From Candidatus Woesearchaeota archaeon (GTDB lineage: Archaea > Nanobdellota > Nanobdellia > Woesearchaeales > UBA10216): DNA of 64,000 nt. This document shows, one piece after another, positions 9,424-18,258 of the stretch. The position numbers and the translations under genes are program-made. The notes beneath the pieces were generated by a model, which was not told where the DNA came from, did not search any database, and saw only the letters and a list, made by a program, of their open reading frames with translations. Position 1 is the stretch's first letter. Each line of letters opens with the position of its first letter. Location: the NCBI GenBank assembly GCA_016192905.1, contig JACPTG010000001.1, forward strand, positions 421,005 to 485,004. Direction: 5' to 3'.

Positions 9424-9501
9424 TAATGGTTGGTGGTTGGCAGTTTGTGGTTGGCGGTTAATTGTGTGTAGTTAGTGGTTGGTGGTTTGTAGTTAACTCT
9501 T
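9424..9501. repeat. Family B GT-rich intergenic repeat, multi-unit copy
   Basis: GGTTGGTGGTTGGCAGTTTG and GTGGTTTGTAGTTAACTCTT show a short GTTNGTNGTT-type motif repeated several times. The last 20 bases (9482-9501) are identical to 14267-14286. Related shorter copies lie at 30921-30940 (inverted), 60771-60786 and 62075-62103. The block is non-coding and sits between geranylgeranyl reductase and aglB, directly before AGCAGGCTGAC, which looks like a fragment of the family A start. Confidence 0.6.
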
Positions 9502-9570
9502 TGTAGCAGGCTGACTCTTCGTGAACGGTAACAAGGTGAACTGTAACTGGAAAGGAAACAAGGCAAAGGG

Positions 9571-9668
9571 CCAACATTGCAAAGAAGTGAACGACGCGGA
9601 CAGTACACGCTACGACTCTCCCCGAAAGGGGCAGTTGAAACAAGGCCTGAACAGGCTGCTACTAATAA
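9571..9668 (-). repeat. Family A intergenic repeat, copy 1 (inverted)
   Basis: Read on the minus strand it begins TAGTAGCAGCCTGTTCAGG, continues CTGCCCCTTTCGGGG and CGTGTACTGTCC, and ends near TTTGCAATGTTGG. This matches the block order of the plus-strand copies at 19069, 30818, 33213, 46053 and 60031. The central hairpin has an extra pair here (CCCC/GGGG). It lies upstream of aglB with no open frame. Confidence 0.65.
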
Positions 9669-9793
9669 TTTAGTTATTCTACCGAAAGCAAATCCGTCAA
9701 CCTTTAATCATATCAAATGTCTGCGTCGAAATAAAAAAACAGCCACAACAATCTTTATATACAGACCCGGGTTCTGCCCGGAAGTTGGAAAAA

Positions 9794-12700
9794 ATGGATG
9801 AAAAGGAAGACGACATTGACATAGACCTTGGCAATCTGTGGCCATTCGGAAAGAAGAAAGAAGCCCCTGCTGACACGGAACAAAAGAAACAGCCTGAGGA
9901 GGAACACTCTGCCCCGAAGGTAAAAGCAGAACATGAGCAACACAAAAAGCATGAAACAGCCCATGAAGATGAAGACGAGGTCAGCATAGGCGAAACCTTT
10001 GGAAAGATAAAAGGGCTGTTCAAGAGCGGCCAAAAGGCACACCAGGAAAAAGCCCCGCAGGCAAAGGATGAGGACGAGCTAAGCCTTGACACCCAAGCCA
10101 TATCAGGATTCTTCCAAAAAAACAGCAGGCAGCTGCTCATTGTGGCGGCCATAATAATAATAGCCGCGGCAGCAGCATATGTAAGGATGCTGCCCGGCCA
10201 GATGCTGTACGCAGACGACTGGGCAAAGCAAAGCACATACGGATTCCTAAGGGCTGACATAGAGCAGTCAATCCTGGCACAGTACCCAAACCTTCCGGAC
10301 AGGCAGAAGAACGAGCTTATAGACAAGGACTTCAATGAAGCCCTGAAAAAAGGAGTGTACACATTCAGGACAGGCCAGTATGCAGGCCAGTCAGCAAACA
10401 TCAACCAGCAAGTCCAGCAGACAGCAGAATACTTCAAGACCTTCTACCTGGACGACCAAGGCAATGCATACATGCCGGACATAGACCCCTACTACTGGTT
10501 CAGGTACGCAAGAAACATAGTTGAGCACGGCTACCCCGGCGACACCATAAAAAACGGAAGAAGCTACGACACATTCCAGCTGGCGCCAGAAGGAAGATAT
10601 GTAGAGCCGGAAGACACTTTCCACCCATACTCAATAGCCATATTATACAAGATTCTCAGGATATTCAACCCGGGAATGAGCCTGATGTACGCGGAAATGC
10701 TCTACCCAGTGATAATAGCGGCCCTCGCGGCTGTAATAGTGTTCTTCATCTGCAGAAGAATAGCGGGCGAAGTCGGAGGCCTGTTTGCAGGCCTGCTCAT
10801 GGCCCTCAACCCATCCGCGCTTTCAAGAAGCCTGTTCGGACACGGAGACTCGGACACGTGGGTGCTGTTCTTCTCAGTGCTCACCGCATTCCTTTTCCTC
10901 AAGGCAATCGAGTCCAAAAGCCTGAAATCGCAGACGGCCCTGACCTTCCTTGCGGGCCTGAGCATAGGCATATTCTCAAGGATATGGGGAGGATGGTGGT
11001 TCATATACAACTTCCTGCTCGCAGCATCAGCAGTCTACTTCGGCTACACAATCCTCGCAAACAGAAAGCAGATTGCAAAAGGAATCGGGAATTTGTTCAC
11101 CCATGAAGTAAAAACAGCACTTGCAGTAACCCTGATGTTCATACTGTTCTCGGGAATATTCGTAAGCCTGCTCTCCGGCCTTGACACATTCATACTCAGC
11201 CCAATCGGCTCGCTGGCATTCACCAGGATAAAGGCGCCTGTCATGGAAAGCCTTTTCCCAAACGTGCTTACAACAGTCGCAGAGCTCAACGAGGGAGGCA
11301 TCAACGACATAATGAACAACGTGGGCGGCCCTGTATTCTTCTTCACAGCCCTCCTCGGAATAATGATAAGCATGACCAAGAAGAGGGTGGACTGGCAGGA
11401 ATGGATGTTCATACTGGGCTCAGCAGCATACTGGCTTATCCTCCTGCTGATGAGAGGCGAACTTGTGCAGGAATGGTTCCTGATACTCCTGAGCCTGCCA
11501 ATACTGGCCCGGACACTCTACGCCGGAATAATGCACGAGCCAATAGACATGAGAGTGGCCGCGCTGCTGATAATATGGTTCATAGTAACCATGTACGCCA
11601 GCACAAAGGGAATAAGGTTTGTCATGCTCCTCGTGCCTGCATTCGCAATAGCCTTCGGAGTCGCCATAGGGTTCATACACAAGAGGCTTGAGCACTCGCT
11701 GACAACCGACCTGAAAATCCACAGGACAATAGCATCCGTAACCGTATTCGCGCTGCTGCTTGTCCTTGTAATGGTACCATCCAACGCATGGGCTGTGTCG
11801 GTAAGCATAGCAAAACAGGACGTGCCAATAATAAACGACGCATGGTACAACTCCCTCACGGCAATAAGGGACAACTCAAACAAGACAGCGATAATAACCA
11901 GCTGGTGGGACTTCGGGCACCATTTCAAGGCGCTTGCCGAAAGGCCGGTGACATTCGACGGAACAACCCAGGGAAGCCCGCAGGCACACTGGGTAGGACA
12001 GATACTAAAAACTGACGACGAGGAAATGGCAGTGGGAATACTCAGGATGCTTGACTGCGGGGGCAACAACGCATTCGAAGAAGTCCAGAAGACAGACAGA
12101 AACGACACGCTTATGTCAATAGGCATACTTTACAGCGTATTCAAGGACGACAGGGAGGCGGCAGGCAAAAAGCTCAGGCAGAAATACGGGATGACTGCCG
12201 GGCAGGCAGAGGAAGTGCTCAAATACACCCACTGCGAGCCGCCGGAGGCATTCTTCATAGCATCCGAAGACATGATAGGGAAGTCAGGCGTATGGGCCCA
12301 CTTCGGCTCATGGGACTTCGGCAAGGCGTACATATGGAACAGGCTGAGGGAAAAGCCAGCAGAAGAGGCAATAGCAGAAATGCAGGGCAAGCTCAACTAC
12401 ACAAGAGAACAGGCAGAGCAGACATACTACGACATCCAGGCAATGAGCGACGCACAGGGAAACACATGGATAAGCCCCTGGCCCAGCTACGGACAAATAC
12501 TGAACTGCAACGGAAAAACAGGAATATGCGACACCATAGGCCTGGACGCAGGCGGTGGAAGGAGGCTAAACATAGTCCCTGCCATAAATTTCTCAGCAAA
12601 CGACGCAGTGCTCCTGCTTGAAGGCCAGGAGCCAAAGAACCTCAGGGCGGTGGCAATAGCTACGGAAAAAGGGGTTGAGCAGAAATCGCACTCGGAAAAC

Positions 12701-13264
12701 GTCGGCATAGACTGGGGCGCGACAATAATACCAGAAGGCGACAACTACAGGATGGTAATGGCCGCGCCAGAACTGAACGCAAGCATATTCACAAGGATGT
12801 TCTTCATGAAAGGCCACAGCCTAAGGCACTTCAAGCTCCTCACATACCAGAGAAGCATAACAGGAGCAGAAATATACGTATACAAAGTGGACTGGAAAGG
12901 CGGAGAAATGAATATTAAACCAGAGCTGGCCAAAAAGGAAGCGGTAGGGCCGCAGGACAGCGTAACATTCAACTACATAGGATACCTGGAGGACGGGACT
13001 GTGTTTGACAGCTCAATATACAACTGGGACAGCCGCAACATAACCAAAGACCAGCCATTCGGAGAGGACTCGGCACCCTTCACATTCACCATGGGCAAAT
13101 CAGAAATAATACCCGGCCTTGAAGAGCAGATGACTGGGATGAAGGCCGGCGAGGAAAAGACCGCCAGGATAAGCCCTGAAAAAGCATACGGAACAGAGCC
13201 GGGCAAGCACCCGCTCGGCAACAAGACACTATTCTTCAGGTTCAGGATAGAAAAGATAAAATGA
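9794..13264 (+). CDS. aglB: Oligosaccharyltransferase AglB/STT3 with C-terminal FKBP-type isomerase domain
   Basis: 1156 residues from ATG 9794; an in-frame TTG at 9785 is an alternative, and the TATA box at 9754-9760 fits either. Residues 1-115 are a charged, probably cytoplasmic extension. About 12 membrane helices follow, with the external DPYYWFRYARN loop carrying the DxD-type metal site (near 230) and the catalytic SWWDFGHHF motif (near 702), the WWDxG signature of STT3. It transfers lipid-linked glycan to Asn of exported proteins. Unusually, the last 120 residues (GPQDSVTFNYIGYLEDGTVF ... FTMGKSEIIPGLEEQMTGM ... KAYG) are a complete FKBP-like prolyl isomerase domain on the external side. 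It overlaps the GT2 gene by 4 bases. Confidence 0.93.
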   Translation: MDEKEDDIDIDLGNLWPFGKKKEAPADTEQKKQPEEEHSAPKVKAEHEQHKKHETAHEDEDEVSIGETFGKIKGLFKSGQKAHQEKAPQAKDEDELSLDTQAISGFFQKNSRQLLIVAAIIIIAAAAAYVRMLPGQMLYADDWAKQSTYGFLRADIEQSILAQYPNLPDRQKNELIDKDFNEALKKGVYTFRTGQYAGQSANINQQVQQTAEYFKTFYLDDQGNAYMPDIDPYYWFRYARNIVEHGYPGDTIKNGRSYDTFQLAPEGRYVEPEDTFHPYSIAILYKILRIFNPGMSLMYAEMLYPVIIAALAAVIVFFICRRIAGEVGGLFAGLLMALNPSALSRSLFGHGDSDTWVLFFSVLTAFLFLKAIESKSLKSQTALTFLAGLSIGIFSRIWGGWWFIYNFLLAASAVYFGYTILANRKQIAKGIGNLFTHEVKTALAVTLMFILFSGIFVSLLSGLDTFILSPIGSLAFTRIKAPVMESLFPNVLTTVAELNEGGINDIMNNVGGPVFFFTALLGIMISMTKKRVDWQEWMFILGSAAYWLILLLMRGELVQEWFLILLSLPILARTLYAGIMHEPIDMRVAALLIIWFIVTMYASTKGIRFVMLLVPAFAIAFGVAIGFIHKRLEHSLTTDLKIHRTIASVTVFALLLVLVMVPSNAWAVSVSIAKQDVPIINDAWYNSLTAIRDNSNKTAIITSWWDFGHHFKALAERPVTFDGTTQGSPQAHWVGQILKTDDEEMAVGILRMLDCGGNNAFEEVQKTDRNDTLMSIGILYSVFKDDREAAGKKLRQKYGMTAGQAEEVLKYTHCEPPEAFFIASEDMIGKSGVWAHFGSWDFGKAYIWNRLREKPAEEAIAEMQGKLNYTREQAEQTYYDIQAMSDAQGNTWISPWPSYGQILNCNGKTGICDTIGLDAGGGRRLNIVPAINFSANDAVLLLEGQEPKNLRAVAIATEKGVEQKSHSENVGIDWGATIIPEGDNYRMVMAAPELNASIFTRMFFMKGHSLRHFKLLTYQRSITGAEIYVYKVDWKGGEMNIKPELAKKEAVGPQDSVTFNYIGYLEDGTVFDSSIYNWDSRNITKDQPFGEDSAPFTFTMGKSEIIPGLEEQMTGMKAGEEKTARISPEKAYGTEPGKHPLGNKTLFFRFRIEKIK

Positions 13265-13920
13265 ACGCATTCCCCGTAATACCCGCGTACAACGAGCAAA
13301 AGCACATAACAGAGGTAATTGAAAAAACCAAAAAACAGATTGACTCGCGGAAGATAATAGTGGTTGACGACGGAAGCAGGGACGCAACAGCAGAAGAGGC
13401 GCAAAAAAGCGGGGTCACTGTAATAAGGCACATAGTAAACCTCGGCAAGGGAGCAGCCCTCAAGACAGGCTGCGACTACGCAGTCATGCAAGGCGCTGAC
13501 GCAATTATAGTGCTGGACTCAGACACCCAGCACGACCCAGAGGAAATCCCGCACTTCACCAGGGCGCTTGAAAACGCGGACATGGTGTTCGGATACAGAA
13601 GCCTTGGAGGAAAAATGCCCCTTGTATTCAGGTTCGGGAACTGGTTCATAGGGACAGCAACAAGGATACTGTTCCACATGAAAATAAACGACACGCAATG
13701 CGGATACAGAGCCTTTAAAAAGGAAGCCTACCAGAAGATAAGATGGAAGGCCACAGACTACAGCGTAGAGTCAGAAATGATAGCCCTTGCAGGAAAGCAC
13801 CGGATAAAATTCGAGCAGGTGCCTGTAAAAACGATATACGTTGACAAATACAAGGGCACGACAGTAATGGACGGAATATCAATAGTGGCGCAGATGATAT
13901 GGTGGAAATTCACGCGGTAA
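13261..13920 (+). CDS. Family 2 glycosyltransferase (dolichyl-phosphate sugar synthase-like)
   Basis: 219 residues, GT-A fold. The N-terminus VIPAYNEQKHITEVIEKTKKQ is followed by VVDDGSRDATAEEA (nucleotide binding) and the metal-binding VLDSDTQHDPEEIP near residue 85. NDTQCGYRAFKKEAYQKI is the signature of dolichyl-phosphate mannose/glucose synthase-like enzymes. It lacks the usual C-terminal membrane helices, so it probably works with the small membrane protein encoded next. The start ATG overlaps the aglB stop (ATGA), so the two are translationally coupled. It probably makes a lipid-linked sugar for the N-glycosylation pathway; sugar and acceptor are inferred. Confidence 0.9.
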   Translation: MNAFPVIPAYNEQKHITEVIEKTKKQIDSRKIIVVDDGSRDATAEEAQKSGVTVIRHIVNLGKGAALKTGCDYAVMQGADAIIVLDSDTQHDPEEIPHFTRALENADMVFGYRSLGGKMPLVFRFGNWFIGTATRILFHMKINDTQCGYRAFKKEAYQKIRWKATDYSVESEMIALAGKHRIKFEQVPVKTIYVDKYKGTTVMDGISIVAQMIWWKFTR

Positions 13921-13921
13921 A

Positions 13922-14263
13922 ATGGTGCTGGTAATACAATTATTGGGAGCGCTGTTCGGGCTGTTCCTGATGTACTTGGCCTTCATGAACTACAAGAGAA
14001 AGGAGCTGACAATAAACGAGTGGGCATTCTGGACAGTGCTCGCACTGGGATTCTCAGCGATAAGCCTGGCGCCTGAAATACTAAACCCCCTGATAAGAAC
14101 GCTGAATATAAGCAGAAAAATGGACCTGCTCATAATAGCAGGATTCATGCTCCTCACAGGAGCCGTATTCTACTCAAACATAATAACCGTGAAGACCCAG
14201 CGAAAGGTTGAGGAGCTTGTAAGGAAGCTGGCCATAGAAGAGGCGAAGAAGAGGGAAAAGTAG
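13922..14263 (+). CDS. DUF2304 family membrane protein
   Basis: 113 residues with three predicted transmembrane helices (about 3-23, 36-55, 70-92) and a lysine-rich cytoplasmic tail (RKVEELVRKLAIEEAKKREK). Pattern and length match DUF2304 proteins, which are very often encoded beside DPM1-like GT2 enzymes and thought to anchor them. It starts one base after the GT2 stop. The short intergenic GT-rich repeat begins immediately after its own stop codon. Confidence 0.8.
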   Translation: MVLVIQLLGALFGLFLMYLAFMNYKRKELTINEWAFWTVLALGFSAISLAPEILNPLIRTLNISRKMDLLIIAGFMLLTGAVFYSNIITVKTQRKVEELVRKLAIEEAKKREK

Positions 14264-14286
14264 GCAGTGGTTTGTAGTTAACTCTT
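14264..14286. repeat. Family B GT-rich repeat, short copy
   Basis: GTGGTTTGTAGTTAACTCTT at 14267-14286 is identical over 20 bases to 9482-9501. It falls at the junction of two convergent genes and supplies the stop codon of the minus-strand lipoprotein gene. Confidence 0.6.
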
Positions 14287-14724
14287 CAGCTTTTCAAGCT
14301 CTGCTTGCATGTTCCGGACATTGTTATCCACACTGGCGACGAGGGTATCAAGCTCCTGCCTTTCAGCGAATACATCTATGCCAGCCGGCTTAAGCGCGGC
14401 CTCGTTTTTGTCCATAAAGGACTTCAGACTGGCCACCTTGGGCTTCATTAAATTAGCCTGGTCCGCATAATCCCTCTGGGAAGCCTCCAAGTCTGAAAAA
14501 TCAACAGAGCCGCCCTTATTGTACTGTTCAATCAGGATATTCCACTTAGCCAGATACTTCTCAAGAACTGCCTTGTCTGATTCAATTGCAGCAACGTACC
14601 TGCTGTACTCATCAAGCAGTGCAGCCTGCGCCTCAGCGGCCTGCTCCCCATAAGGGTCAGAAGTGCTGCTGCTGCAGCCAGCAACCGCAGCCAAGGCAAT
14701 CAAGAGCGCCAAAAACAACCTCAT
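14278..14724 (-). CDS. Small lipoprotein with coiled-coil-like region
   Basis: 148 residues from ATG 14724; the longer frame to 14811 adds a Tyr/Ile-rich stretch read from an AT repeat and is unlikely. MRLFLALLIALAAVAGCSSS is a lipoprotein signal with lipobox AVAGC. The mature part is charged and alpha-helical (EQAAEAQAALLDEYSRYVAAIESDKAVLEKY ...), predicted as a coiled-coil bundle attached to the outer face of the membrane. A run of AT dinucleotides at 14746-14762 may act as its TATA element. No family was recognised. It converges on the DUF2304 gene, and its stop codon lies in a family B repeat. Confidence 0.7.
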   Translation of the reverse strand: MRLFLALLIALAAVAGCSSSTSDPYGEQAAEAQAALLDEYSRYVAAIESDKAVLEKYLAKWNILIEQYNKGGSVDFSDLEASQRDYADQANLMKPKVASLKSFMDKNEAALKPAGIDVFAERQELDTLVASVDNNVRNMQAELEKLKS

Positions 14725-14807
14725 GAATAGGAGGCAAGAATCACTGATATATATATATATATCTGAATTTTTGAATTTTGGCGCTACTGCGGAAAACCAG
14801 CAAATTT

Positions 14808-14919
14808 TCAATCCAAGATTACCTTATCTATTTCCTCGATTACATCAAAAGCCCTGTCCATAGTGACCAGCGTCATGCCACTTTCCATGACCTGGCTGGC
14901 TATAATCATACTGCATAAC
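14808..14919 (-). pseudogene. Remnant of a VapC-like PIN-domain toxin
   Basis: Immediately after the antitoxin stop, one frame reads LCSMIIASQVMESGMTLVTMDRAF followed by DVIEEIDKVILD and a stop at 14808. This matches the C-terminal end of PIN-domain toxins (D..IIAS.....G..LVT.D..F..I). The N-terminal two thirds, with most catalytic acidic residues, are missing. This is a truncated VapC left beside its partner. Confidence 0.55.
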
Positions 14920-15069
14920 CTAAACCCCTTTCCTGACCTTAACCACTATCCCATTGATGTCCCTTGCTTCCTCCTCGGACAATATCTTTTCCGCATTCAA
15001 TATTTCCTCCCAGAAAGCCCTGCTCTCCGCCCTGTAATTTTCCACCATTTTTTCAAACAGGTCGCCCAT
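14920..15069 (-). CDS. VapB-like antitoxin (orphaned)
   Basis: 49 residues beginning MGDLFEKMVENYRAESRAFWEE and ending IVVKVRKGV. It is short, charged and helical, and is followed directly by the C-terminal piece of a PIN-domain toxin, the normal VapBC order. The full toxin is absent, so this is probably an orphan antitoxin or a decaying locus. Assignment rests mainly on context; the protein itself is too short for a firm family call. Confidence 0.5.
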   Translation of the reverse strand: MGDLFEKMVENYRAESRAFWEEILNAEKILSEEEARDINGIVVKVRKGV

Positions 15070-15119
15070 TTTCAACTTGTTGCGCGCAGCTAAAGATTAC
15101 TCTTTTATCCTGACCAGAC

Positions 15120-15944
15120 TCACGGCGCAACAGTCGGGTCCCAGCAGAGGCGGAGGTTCTCATCAAAGCTGTCCAGCAAAACCATATCCTCCTTTGTTAT
15201 GCTGAAACTGAACACATCGGCATTCTGGAATATGAATTCCCTATGGACTGATTTGGGAATTACAACCACTTCCTTCTGCAGGCACCACCTTATCAGAAGC
15301 TGGGAAGGTGAACGGCTGTATTTGGCGGCAAGGGATACGAGCTTAGGGTCCTTCAGCTTCTCGCCCTGGGCAAGGGGGCTGTAGGCCTCAAGCCAGACCT
15401 TATTTTTTGTGCAGAACTCATGAAGCTCCCTCTGATACAGATAAGGGTTGAACTCAACCTGGTTAACAGCCGGAATGACCCTGGCAGAAGGCAGCAGTTC
15501 CTTCATATGCCTAATGGTGAAGTTGCTGACGCCTATAGACCTGCACAGCCCGTCTTTCTGAAGCTGCTCAAGAACCTGCCATGATGAGAGCCGCTGCCTT
15601 ACAGGGAAATGAATGAGGTAAAGGTCAACATAGCTCATACCGAGCTTACTCAGGCTTTGCCGCAGCGCCTTACCCGGATTGGAATGGTCGGCGTTCCACA
15701 GCTTGGTCGTGATGAAAATTTCCTCCCTTGGAATTCCCCTTTTTTGCACAGCCGCACCAACACTCTGCTCATTGCCATAGATGGCTGCGGTATCTATATG
15801 CCTGTAACCTGCCTCCAAAGCCCATAAAACAGCCTGCTCTGTGGCTTTTCCGGGCGGGCTTCTCCAAGTACCGAGGCCAAGCCAGGGCATCCTGTTGCTG
15901 TCGTTCAGCCTCACGGTAGAGGAAATGTCCATAAGAAATCCCAT
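15120..15944 (-). CDS. Aldo/keto reductase
   Basis: 274 residues; MDISSTVRLNDSN (12 bases in) is an alternative start. It has the full aldo/keto reductase pattern: MPWLGLGTWRSP, GYRHIDTAAIYGNE (catalytic Asp and Tyr), ITTKLWNADH (Lys), LYLIHFP (His), SIGVSNF, NQVEFNPYLYQ, and the NADPH-binding VVVIPKSVHREFI near the C-terminus. It is a soluble NAD(P)H-dependent carbonyl reductase of the (beta/alpha)8 barrel type. The substrate cannot be told. It is a single gene, divergent from the broken AbrB-type gene. Confidence 0.9.
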   Translation of the reverse strand: MGFLMDISSTVRLNDSNRMPWLGLGTWRSPPGKATEQAVLWALEAGYRHIDTAAIYGNEQSVGAAVQKRGIPREEIFITTKLWNADHSNPGKALRQSLSKLGMSYVDLYLIHFPVRQRLSSWQVLEQLQKDGLCRSIGVSNFTIRHMKELLPSARVIPAVNQVEFNPYLYQRELHEFCTKNKVWLEAYSPLAQGEKLKDPKLVSLAAKYSRSPSQLLIRWCLQKEVVVIPKSVHREFIFQNADVFSFSITKEDMVLLDSFDENLRLCWDPTVAP

Positions 15945-16009
15945 TATAGCAGGGAGGCTATAAATTTTTGGAAAGCTTAAATATTAGTTATATTTCCCGA
16001 TATACAAAT

Positions 16010-16026
16010 GTTATATAAAATATAAC
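16010..16026 (+). promoter_or_regulatory. TATA box overlapped by an inverted repeat
   Basis: GTTATA-TAAAA-TATAAC is a perfect 6-bp inverted repeat that includes the TATA box and ends 10 bases before ATG 16037. It is the expected form of an autorepression site for an AbrB-type antitoxin, here kept although the gene behind it is broken. Confidence 0.45.
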
Positions 16027-16036
16027 AGGTGTGGTT

Positions 16037-16220
16037 ATGGAAATACAGGTTAAGGCCAAGAAGTGGGGTGACTCCATAGGGATAATAATACCCAAAAGGG
16101 TCGCTGATGAGGCAAAAATAAAACCGGATGAAAGCCGACCTGAGCAGATTTTTTGGGACCCTAAAAACAGACAAGACGGCCCAGGAGCTAAAGGATGAAG
16201 CAAGAAGGCTATGGGACTAG
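16037..16220 (+). pseudogene. Frameshifted AbrB/MazE-type antitoxin
   Basis: The ATG frame begins MEIQVKAKKWGDSIGIIIPK, a clear SpoVT/AbrB swapped-hairpin start, but after KPDE it runs into unrelated sequence and stops at 16198. The +1 frame then gives KADLSRFFGTLKTDKTAQEL followed by KDEARRLWD and a stop at 16220, the usual C-terminal tail of these antitoxins. A short deletion has joined the two halves out of frame. No toxin gene follows; the GT4 gene starts 25 bases later. Confidence 0.65.
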
Positions 16221-16245
16221 GACTTATTTCTATGACACATACGCG

Positions 16246-17331
16246 ATGAAAATACTCTTCATACTCGACAACTACTGGCCATTCAAGGGAGGAGCTGAAA
16301 CGCTGTTCAAAAACCTTGCAGAAGGGCTTGCGGCAAAAGGACAGCAGGTAACTGTACTCACAAGGAAGGTTCCAGGAAGCAAAAGCCATGAGATACTGAA
16401 CGGCGTAGAGATACACAGAATGGATGCGGCAAACAGATATGTTTATTCATTTAAGTGCATCGGGAAAGCTGTGGCCCTGGCAAGAAACGCTGACATAATA
16501 CACACCACCACATTCGCATCAGCAGCACCCGCCTTCATCGCCTCGCTTGTTTCGGGAAGGCCTGCGGTGATAACAGTCCATGAGGTGTGGACAGGCAAAT
16601 GGAAAGAGTACACTGATGTCGGGGAAATCAGGGCAGCCATCCTAAATTTCATGGAATGGTGCATATACAGAATCCCGTTTGACAGGTATGTATGCGTTTC
16701 AGAATCAACAAAAAGGCAGCTGAAAAAGCCAAACTCAACAGTAATATACAACGGGGTGGACTATTCCCACTTCAACCCCAGGCACAAAGGCACCGATGTA
16801 AGAAAGAAGCTTGGCCTCGGGAAAAGCTTCGTATGCCTGACCTATGGCCGGGCTGCGCCAAGCAAGGGCATAGAATACGCAGCCATGGCAGTGGAAAAGG
16901 CAAAAATTGCAAACCTAAAATGGGCCTTTATCATAACCCCTGACTACAGTGACAGGTATTCAAGGGTAAAGAATATGCTTGAGAAAAGCAGCAGAGCCAT
17001 ATTGATACCGCCAGTCAGCCATGACAGGCTTCCAGACTACATAGCAGCCGCTGACTGCGTGGTGGTGCCAAGCCTTGCAGAAGGGTTTGGATACGTGGCA
17101 GCCGAGGCCTGCGCAATGGGAAAGCCTGTTGTGGCGAGCAACACGACCTCGCTGCCTGAAATAGTATCAGGAAAGTATGTGCTTGCAGAGCCCAGAAACC
17201 CTGAATCAATCGCTGCCGCAGTGGAACAGGTGCACAAAGGAAAGTACACCAAATCAAGGCCCAGGAAATTCAGCATAGAAGAGAACATAAAACGGCATCT
17301 GGAGCTATACCGGGAACTGATAAAAAACTAA
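16246..17331 (+). CDS. Family 4 glycosyltransferase
   Basis: 361 residues from ATG 16246 (MKILFILDNYWPFKGGAETLFKNLAEG). The upstream extension of the frame is read from the antitoxin remnant and is rejected. The N-terminal Rossmann domain has the GGAE loop. The C-terminal domain has YGRAAPSKGIEYA, the acceptor/donor region VVVPSLAEGFGYVAAEACAMGKPVVAS and the E-x7-E motif typical of GT-B retaining GT4 enzymes. It is probably a cytosolic or membrane-peripheral sugar transferase for surface glycans or lipids; sugar and acceptor are unknown. It converges with the SpoIIM-like gene, overlapping by 4 bases. Confidence 0.88.
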   Translation: MKILFILDNYWPFKGGAETLFKNLAEGLAAKGQQVTVLTRKVPGSKSHEILNGVEIHRMDAANRYVYSFKCIGKAVALARNADIIHTTTFASAAPAFIASLVSGRPAVITVHEVWTGKWKEYTDVGEIRAAILNFMEWCIYRIPFDRYVCVSESTKRQLKKPNSTVIYNGVDYSHFNPRHKGTDVRKKLGLGKSFVCLTYGRAAPSKGIEYAAMAVEKAKIANLKWAFIITPDYSDRYSRVKNMLEKSSRAILIPPVSHDRLPDYIAAADCVVVPSLAEGFGYVAAEACAMGKPVVASNTTSLPEIVSGKYVLAEPRNPESIAAAVEQVHKGKYTKSRPRKFSIEENIKRHLELYRELIKN

Positions 17332-18179
17332 AAAAGCACAGGACTGATATAGACCTCTATTCCTGCCGCGGCAACAATCATCAAAACACTAAGAAGAGCA
17401 AGGTCCACCGAGTCCCGCAGTGTCCTCATGAACGCCTCGCTGCGAAGGCTGTGCTTCACCAACGCCATTGAAAGAATCCCGCCAGCAAGGGCCGCGGTGA
17501 AATAGGCGAGTATCTCAAGCCAGCCGTGAGTCATGTATTTCAGCAGGCCCAGAGAATAGGTCGCAAGATAGTGGCCAACTCCAAGCAGACCAACCTTATT
17601 TGCCAGCGCTGCCAGCCCAGACCTGGCAAAGCTGCCAATAGCTGTCCCGACAACAGCCGCGTTCCAGGCAAGGATAAAAACAGCACCCGCCCCATAGAAG
17701 ATTGCGAAGATAAAGCTAAAAAGAAGCACACGCATGTTGTTTGCAAATATCTTAGTGAACGCTGCAGCCCCTGACATGGCATTGCCTGTCACAGCCGAGT
17801 TTATGGACTCAATAGTCTCAATCTGAACCCCGAAAATCCTCTGGGCGGTATCAGCCGGAGCCAGAACGTACCACAACGAAAATGCGACAGTAAATCCAAG
17901 GAACAGGAACATGAAAAAAGTAAGGGCTTTGCCATGCTCCCTGAGCAGCCTAATCTCGCTGGAGAACCTCTGGTCCTTCCTCTCCTCCATCCTGAGGGTC
18001 CTCTGAATAAGATAAGTGCATGACAGGGTGGTAAGGAACACCATTACCAGGCCCACCTTCTCGGCGAAAATCCACATCGCCAGGACAATCGCTATGCTTG
18101 CATACACAAGGCCGAAAAAGAAAAGCTCCCAAGGACTCCTCTCAGCCGCCTTCGGGTTTATCAGGAGCTCAAGAACCAT
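17328..18179 (-). CDS. SpoIIM/DUF95-family membrane protein
   Basis: 283 residues from MVLELLINPKAAERSPWELF (18179); the frame extends 15 codons upstream. It has five to six membrane helices. The long central loop, the IFANNMRVLLFSFIFAIFYGAGAVFILAWNA block and the GHYLATYSLGLLKYMTHGWLEI segment fit the stage II sporulation protein M-like (DUF95) family found widely in archaea. The molecular function of archaeal members is not established. It converges with the GT4 gene and diverges from the HD-domain gene. Confidence 0.8.
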   Translation of the reverse strand: MVLELLINPKAAERSPWELFFFGLVYASIAIVLAMWIFAEKVGLVMVFLTTLSCTYLIQRTLRMEERKDQRFSSEIRLLREHGKALTFFMFLFLGFTVAFSLWYVLAPADTAQRIFGVQIETIESINSAVTGNAMSGAAAFTKIFANNMRVLLFSFIFAIFYGAGAVFILAWNAAVVGTAIGSFARSGLAALANKVGLLGVGHYLATYSLGLLKYMTHGWLEILAYFTAALAGGILSMALVKHSLRSEAFMRTLRDSVDLALLSVLMIVAAAGIEVYISPVLF

Positions 18180-18258
18180 AATCCACCCAGCGCGGGCCTG
18201 CATTAAATACTTTTCGGAGAGCAAACTTTTATTAAAGCCAAAGCCACCTTATTACCGC

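Noticed and set aside
12973-13491. 172-codon minus-strand frame under the AglB/GT2 junction
   Set aside because: Opposite strand of two well-supported enzymes with conserved motifs.
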